A stretch of 64,000 bases of DNA from the NCBI GenBank assembly GCA_937146765.1, contig CAKZRP010000063.1, forward strand, positions 57,187 through 121,186, given 5' to 3'. The notes beneath the pieces were generated by a model. That model did no database searches and was not told the DNA's origin. It was given only the letters and a program-made list of their open reading frames with translations. This DNA comes from an uncultured Paracoccaceae bacterium (lineage in GTDB: Bacteria; Pseudomonadota; Alphaproteobacteria; Rhodobacterales; Rhodobacteraceae). Below are positions 60,775-64,000 of the stretch, piece after piece (positions within the stretch are counted from its first letter, which is position 1; every line of letters starts with the position of its first letter). The position numbers and the translations under genes were made by a program.

Positions 60775-63549
60775 ATGTCCGATAAAATCACCTTCACCCT
60801 CGACGGCGAACAGGTCACGGCCGAGGCAGGCATGACCATTTGGGAAGTCGCCAATGGTCGCGGTCTGAAGATCCCGCATCTGTGCCACAAGCCGCAGCCC
60901 GGCTATCGCCCCGATGGCAACTGCCGCGCCTGTATGGTCGAGATCGAGGGCGAGCGTACCCTTGCCGCCTCCTGCATCCGCGAACCCAGCGAAGGCATGG
61001 TCGTCACCACCAACAACGCCCGCGCCACCAATGCGCGCAAGATGGTGATGGAGCTGCTGGTCGCCGACCAACCGGCCCAGGATGTGGCCCACGATAAGTC
61101 CTCGCATATGTGGGCGATGGCGGAGCTGAACGGGGTTTCGGAGTCGCGCTTTCCCAAGCTGGAAGAGGGCCATATTCCGCTGCTGGACGACAGCCACGTC
61201 GCGATGAGCGTGAACCTCGACGCCTGTATCTCCTGCGGGCTCTGCGTGCGCGCCTGCCGCGAAGTGCAGGTGAACGACGTGATCGGCATGGCGGGGCGCG
61301 GGCACAATGCCTATCCGATCTTTGATATTGCCGACCCGATGGGAGCTTCCTCCTGCGTGGCTTGCGGCGAATGCGTGCAGGCCTGCCCGACCGGTGCCTT
61401 GATACCCGCCACTGTGGTGGACGAAAATCAGGTCGGCGACCGGATGGATTTCGACAGCGAGACCGAGAGCGTCTGCCCCTTCTGCGGGGTGGGGTGCAAA
61501 GTCTCGCTGAAGGTCAAGGACGGTAAAGTCAAATATGTCGAGGGCATCAATGGCCCCGCCAACGAAGGCCGCCTCTGCGTCAAAGGGCGCTTTGGTTTTG
61601 ACTATATCCACCACCCGCACCGCCTGACCAAGCCGCTGATCCGCCGCGACGATGCGCCCGCCAAGGGGCTCAACGTCGATCCCGGCGATCTGATGACCCA
61701 CTTCCGCGAAGCCACCTGGGAAGAGGCGATGGATGCCGCCGCCAAGGGGCTGATGAGATTGCGCGATCAGGACCCGAAATCGGTGGCGGGCTTTGGTTCG
61801 GCGAAATGCACCAACGAAGAGGCCTATCTGTTCCAGAAGTTCATCCGCCAAGGGTTCAAGCACAACAACGTCGACCACTGCACCCGTCTGTGCCACGCCT
61901 CCTCGGTGGCGGCGCTGATCGAGAACGTGGGCTCCGGCGCTGTGACCGCGACCTTTAACGAGATCGTCAACGCCGATGTGGCCATCATCATCGGGGCCAA
62001 CCCGATCGAGAACCACCCGGTTGCGGCGACCTACTTCAAGCAGTTCACCAAACGCGGTGGCAAGCTGATCGTGATGGACCCGCGCGGCGTCGGCATGCGC
62101 CGCTACGCGACCGAGATGCTGCAATTCCGCCCCGGCGCCGATGTGTCGATGCTGAACTCGATTATGAATGTGATCGTCGAAGAAGAGCTCTACGACAGCC
62201 AGTATATCCACCGCTGGACCGAGAACTGGGAGGCGGAAAAGGAACACCTGCGCGCCTTCACGCCGGAGAAGATGTCGGAAATCTGCGGCATCTCGCCCGA
62301 ACAACTGCGCCGGGTGGCGCGGATGTTTGCGGGGGCCGAGGCCGGGATGATCTTCTGGGGCATGGGCGTCAGCCAGCATATCCACGGCACCGACAATTCG
62401 CGCTGCCTGATCAGCCTCGCGCTGATGACTGGCAATGTCGGCAAGCCCGGCGCGGGCCTGCACCCCTTGCGCGGTCAGAACAACGTGCAGGGTGCCTCGG
62501 ACGCGGGCCTCATCCCGATGTTCCTGCCGGACTACCAGACCGTGACCTCCGACGACGTGCGTCGGTCCTTTACGGACGTCTGGGGTGGCGGCGATTTCTC
62601 GAACGAGAAGGGCCTCACCGTGACCGAGATCGTCGATCAGGTCTACGCGGGCAATATCAAGGGCATGTATATTCAGGGTGAAAACCCCGCCATGTCCGAC
62701 CCGGATGCCGATCACGCCCGCGAGGCCTTTGCCAAGCTGGACCTGATGATCGTGCAGGATATCTTCCTGACCGAGACGGCAAACTTTGCCGATATCATCC
62801 TTCCGGCCTCTACCTTGTATGAAAAGAACGGCACGGTCTCGAACACCAACCGTCAGGTGCAGCGGGTCCGTCCCGCCGTCACCCCGCCGGGCGATGCGCG
62901 CGAGGATTGGCAGATCACGGTCGAACTGGCGCAGCGCATTGGCCTGCCTTGGGCCTATAATGAGGTCTCCGAAGTCTTTGCCGAGATGAAACTCAATATG
63001 AAGTCGCTCGACAATATCACCTGGGAGCGTCTGGAGACCGAGACCATCACCTATCCCTCGCTGCATGCGACCGACCCCGGTCAGGCGATTGTGTTTGGCG
63101 ATGGTTTCCCACGGGCCGAGGGCCGGGCAAAGTTCACCCCTGCCTCGGTGATCCCGCCGGATGAGGCACCGGATGCGGAGTATCCGATGATCATGACCAC
63201 CGGTCGCCAGCTCGAGCATTGGCACACGGGCTCGATGACGCGCCGGTCGCTGGTGCTGGATGCGGTGGAGCCGGAGGCCAACTGCTCGCTGCATCCCAAG
63301 ACCCTACGCGCGCTTGGCGTGGAGCCGGGTGAGATGGTGCGCCTGACGACCCGCCGGGGCTCGATCGAGATCATGGCGCGGGCGGACCGCGCGATTGCCG
63401 AGGATATGGTCTTTGTCCCCTTCGCTTATGTGGAGGCGGCTGCCAACATTCTGACCAACCCGGCCATCGACCCCTATGGCAAGATCCCGGAGTTCAAGTT
63501 CTCCGCGGTGCGGGTGGAAAAAGCTCAAAGCAAGCTGGCCGCAGAGTAA
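60775..63549 (+). CDS. fdhA: NAD-dependent formate dehydrogenase, molybdopterin alpha subunit
   Basis: The 924-residue protein has an N-terminal 2Fe-2S domain (HLCHKPQPGYRPDGNCRACMVEI), a ferredoxin-like pair of 4Fe-4S sites (CISCGLCVRACRE, CVACGECVQACP), the Fdh 4Fe-4S motif CPFCGVGC, and the catalytic region DHCTRLCHASS, where the Cys of RLCH would ligate Mo or W; it is not selenocysteine. C-terminal molybdopterin-binding segments are present. It oxidises formate to CO2. The start is 3 bp after the fused subunit's stop, and a strong terminator follows. Accessory genes (fdsC, fdsD, mob) would lie elsewhere. Confidence 0.95.
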   Translation: MSDKITFTLDGEQVTAEAGMTIWEVANGRGLKIPHLCHKPQPGYRPDGNCRACMVEIEGERTLAASCIREPSEGMVVTTNNARATNARKMVMELLVADQPAQDVAHDKSSHMWAMAELNGVSESRFPKLEEGHIPLLDDSHVAMSVNLDACISCGLCVRACREVQVNDVIGMAGRGHNAYPIFDIADPMGASSCVACGECVQACPTGALIPATVVDENQVGDRMDFDSETESVCPFCGVGCKVSLKVKDGKVKYVEGINGPANEGRLCVKGRFGFDYIHHPHRLTKPLIRRDDAPAKGLNVDPGDLMTHFREATWEEAMDAAAKGLMRLRDQDPKSVAGFGSAKCTNEEAYLFQKFIRQGFKHNNVDHCTRLCHASSVAALIENVGSGAVTATFNEIVNADVAIIIGANPIENHPVAATYFKQFTKRGGKLIVMDPRGVGMRRYATEMLQFRPGADVSMLNSIMNVIVEEELYDSQYIHRWTENWEAEKEHLRAFTPEKMSEICGISPEQLRRVARMFAGAEAGMIFWGMGVSQHIHGTDNSRCLISLALMTGNVGKPGAGLHPLRGQNNVQGASDAGLIPMFLPDYQTVTSDDVRRSFTDVWGGGDFSNEKGLTVTEIVDQVYAGNIKGMYIQGENPAMSDPDADHAREAFAKLDLMIVQDIFLTETANFADIILPASTLYEKNGTVSNTNRQVQRVRPAVTPPGDAREDWQITVELAQRIGLPWAYNEVSEVFAEMKLNMKSLDNITWERLETETITYPSLHATDPGQAIVFGDGFPRAEGRAKFTPASVIPPDEAPDAEYPMIMTTGRQLEHWHTGSMTRRSLVLDAVEPEANCSLHPKTLRALGVEPGEMVRLTTRRGSIEIMARADRAIAEDMVFVPFAYVEAAANILTNPAIDPYGKIPEFKFSAVRVEKAQSKLAAE

Positions 63550-63578
63550 TCGGCTCAGTCTCAGTCTCAGTTATAGCG

Positions 63579-63615
63579 AAAACAGGCGCGGAGGTTTTTC
63601 CTCCGCGCCTGTTTT
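63579..63615 (+). terminator. Strong terminator after fdhA
   Basis: A 16-bp perfect stem AAAACAGGCGCGGAGG/CCTCCGCGCCTGTTTT with a TTTTT loop; works in either direction. Confidence 0.92.
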
Positions 63616-64000
63616 GATTCTGGCGGTTGGGATTGGGTGCTTCACGGGATGAGTTGGGGGTGCCTCTGGTGCGATTCACCTGGGATTTGGTGCGCGAGTC
63701 TGTGGGTAAGTGGGGTGGATCTGTGGATAAGGCGGTTTGGGGGGGGGATTTGGGCGCTGGATGAGGGGGTGATTTGCGGCGGGGAAGGGTAGGTCTGTGG
63801 GGATCTTTGAGAAAAGATTTCTCGTTAAGTCATTGTTTTTATGACGTTTCTTCAGAAAGTTCACTTTTGCCACAGGAATTTTGCATTTTGGGGTTGCGGC
63901 TCTGCGCGCCTATCCGTAGAAGACCCCTCACCGGCGGCGCTGAGGCGCTGCGGGGCGCGGCGGAGACGCTGCTGACGGATCGGAAAGACGGTTGTGACGC
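63616..64000 (+). promoter_or_regulatory. Gene-free end region, possible rRNA operon promoter
   Basis: No gene is supported in the last 385 bp. A G-rich stretch (63630-63790) is followed by an AT-rich, UP-element-like segment (63809-63890) and TTGCGG at 63893-63898, 17 bp before TAGAAG at 63916-63921. The following GC-rich sequence with repeated GGCGCT elements resembles leader regions ahead of rhodobacteral 16S genes. The rRNA itself would start beyond the window, so this is tentative. Confidence 0.4.

Noticed and set aside
59872..63294. Very long open frame (1140 codons) on the minus strand over both formate dehydrogenase genes
   Set aside because: It is exactly antisense to two strongly supported genes and crosses their junction. 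Its composition (His, Arg, Gly rich) is that of a GC-rich codon shadow.

Overview
The window reads as one stretch of a GC-rich alphaproteobacterial chromosome, most likely a Rhodobacteraceae (Roseobacter-clade) bacterium. The inference rests on gene content: ChvE-GguAB sugar uptake, a TRAP uronate system, an NAD-linked formate dehydrogenase with fused diaphorase subunits, SQR/persulfide dioxygenase sulfur genes and rhodobacteral-style phage genes. No rRNA gene lies inside the window, so the placement is inferred.

Layout. 1-5.6 kb: the end of a PrpF/GalD-type tautomerase gene, an AfsR/SARP-like regulator, a soluble vanadium-haloperoxidase/PAP2 protein with an N-terminal (Gly-His-Thr)12 tract, and a translationally coupled S8 protease, closed by a terminator. 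6.4-16.1 kb: tRNA-Arg(UCU) followed by a 9.6-kb integrated element bounded by a 24-bp direct repeat. It encodes a broken integrase, a complete HK97-type head module (portal, prohead protease, connector, major capsid protein), large terminase and HNH nuclease, but no recognisable tail, lysis or replication gene. It also carries, on the opposite strand, an AT-rich HTH regulator plus HEPN-like protein pair behind twin palindromic operators. This is the strongest candidate for an undescribed system: a tailless, capsid-forming phage satellite with a permuted head-gene order and a possible defence or toxin cargo.

16.2-26.4 kb: a LysR regulator divergent from an ABC sugar importer and a non-phosphorylative L-arabinose (D-galactose) oxidation operon leading to 2-oxoglutarate. 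No lactonase is seen. 26.6-29.1 kb: TonB-dependent receptor and MarR regulator. 29.2-35.2 kb: a sulfide/sulfur island (SulP transporter, DUF442-SQR fusion, persulfide dioxygenase, small membrane protein) beside a coupled NsrR-like/Crp-like regulator pair. 35.3-37.9 kb: GAF-Fis activator and aldehyde dehydrogenase. 38.0-41.6 kb: a decayed ABC-transporter/racemase operon with nonsense codons, frameshifts, an IS256-type remnant and an in-frame three-gene fusion. 41.5-55.2 kb: a pirin gene, then a glucuronide/glucuronate regulon (UxuA, UxuR, beta-glucuronidase, divergently split TRAP transporter, GH31, UxuB, UxaC, KdgK) with two palindromic operators in its divergent promoter. 55.3-57.8 kb: chemoreceptor plus a lone periplasmic sensor protein. 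58.1-63.6 kb: LysR regulator and formate dehydrogenase. 63.6-64.0 kb: no credible gene, but an AT-rich stretch and promoter-like elements that may lead into an rRNA operon beyond the window.

All assignments come from reading translated sequence and motifs. No database search was run, so names are family-level unless motifs and neighbours agree.
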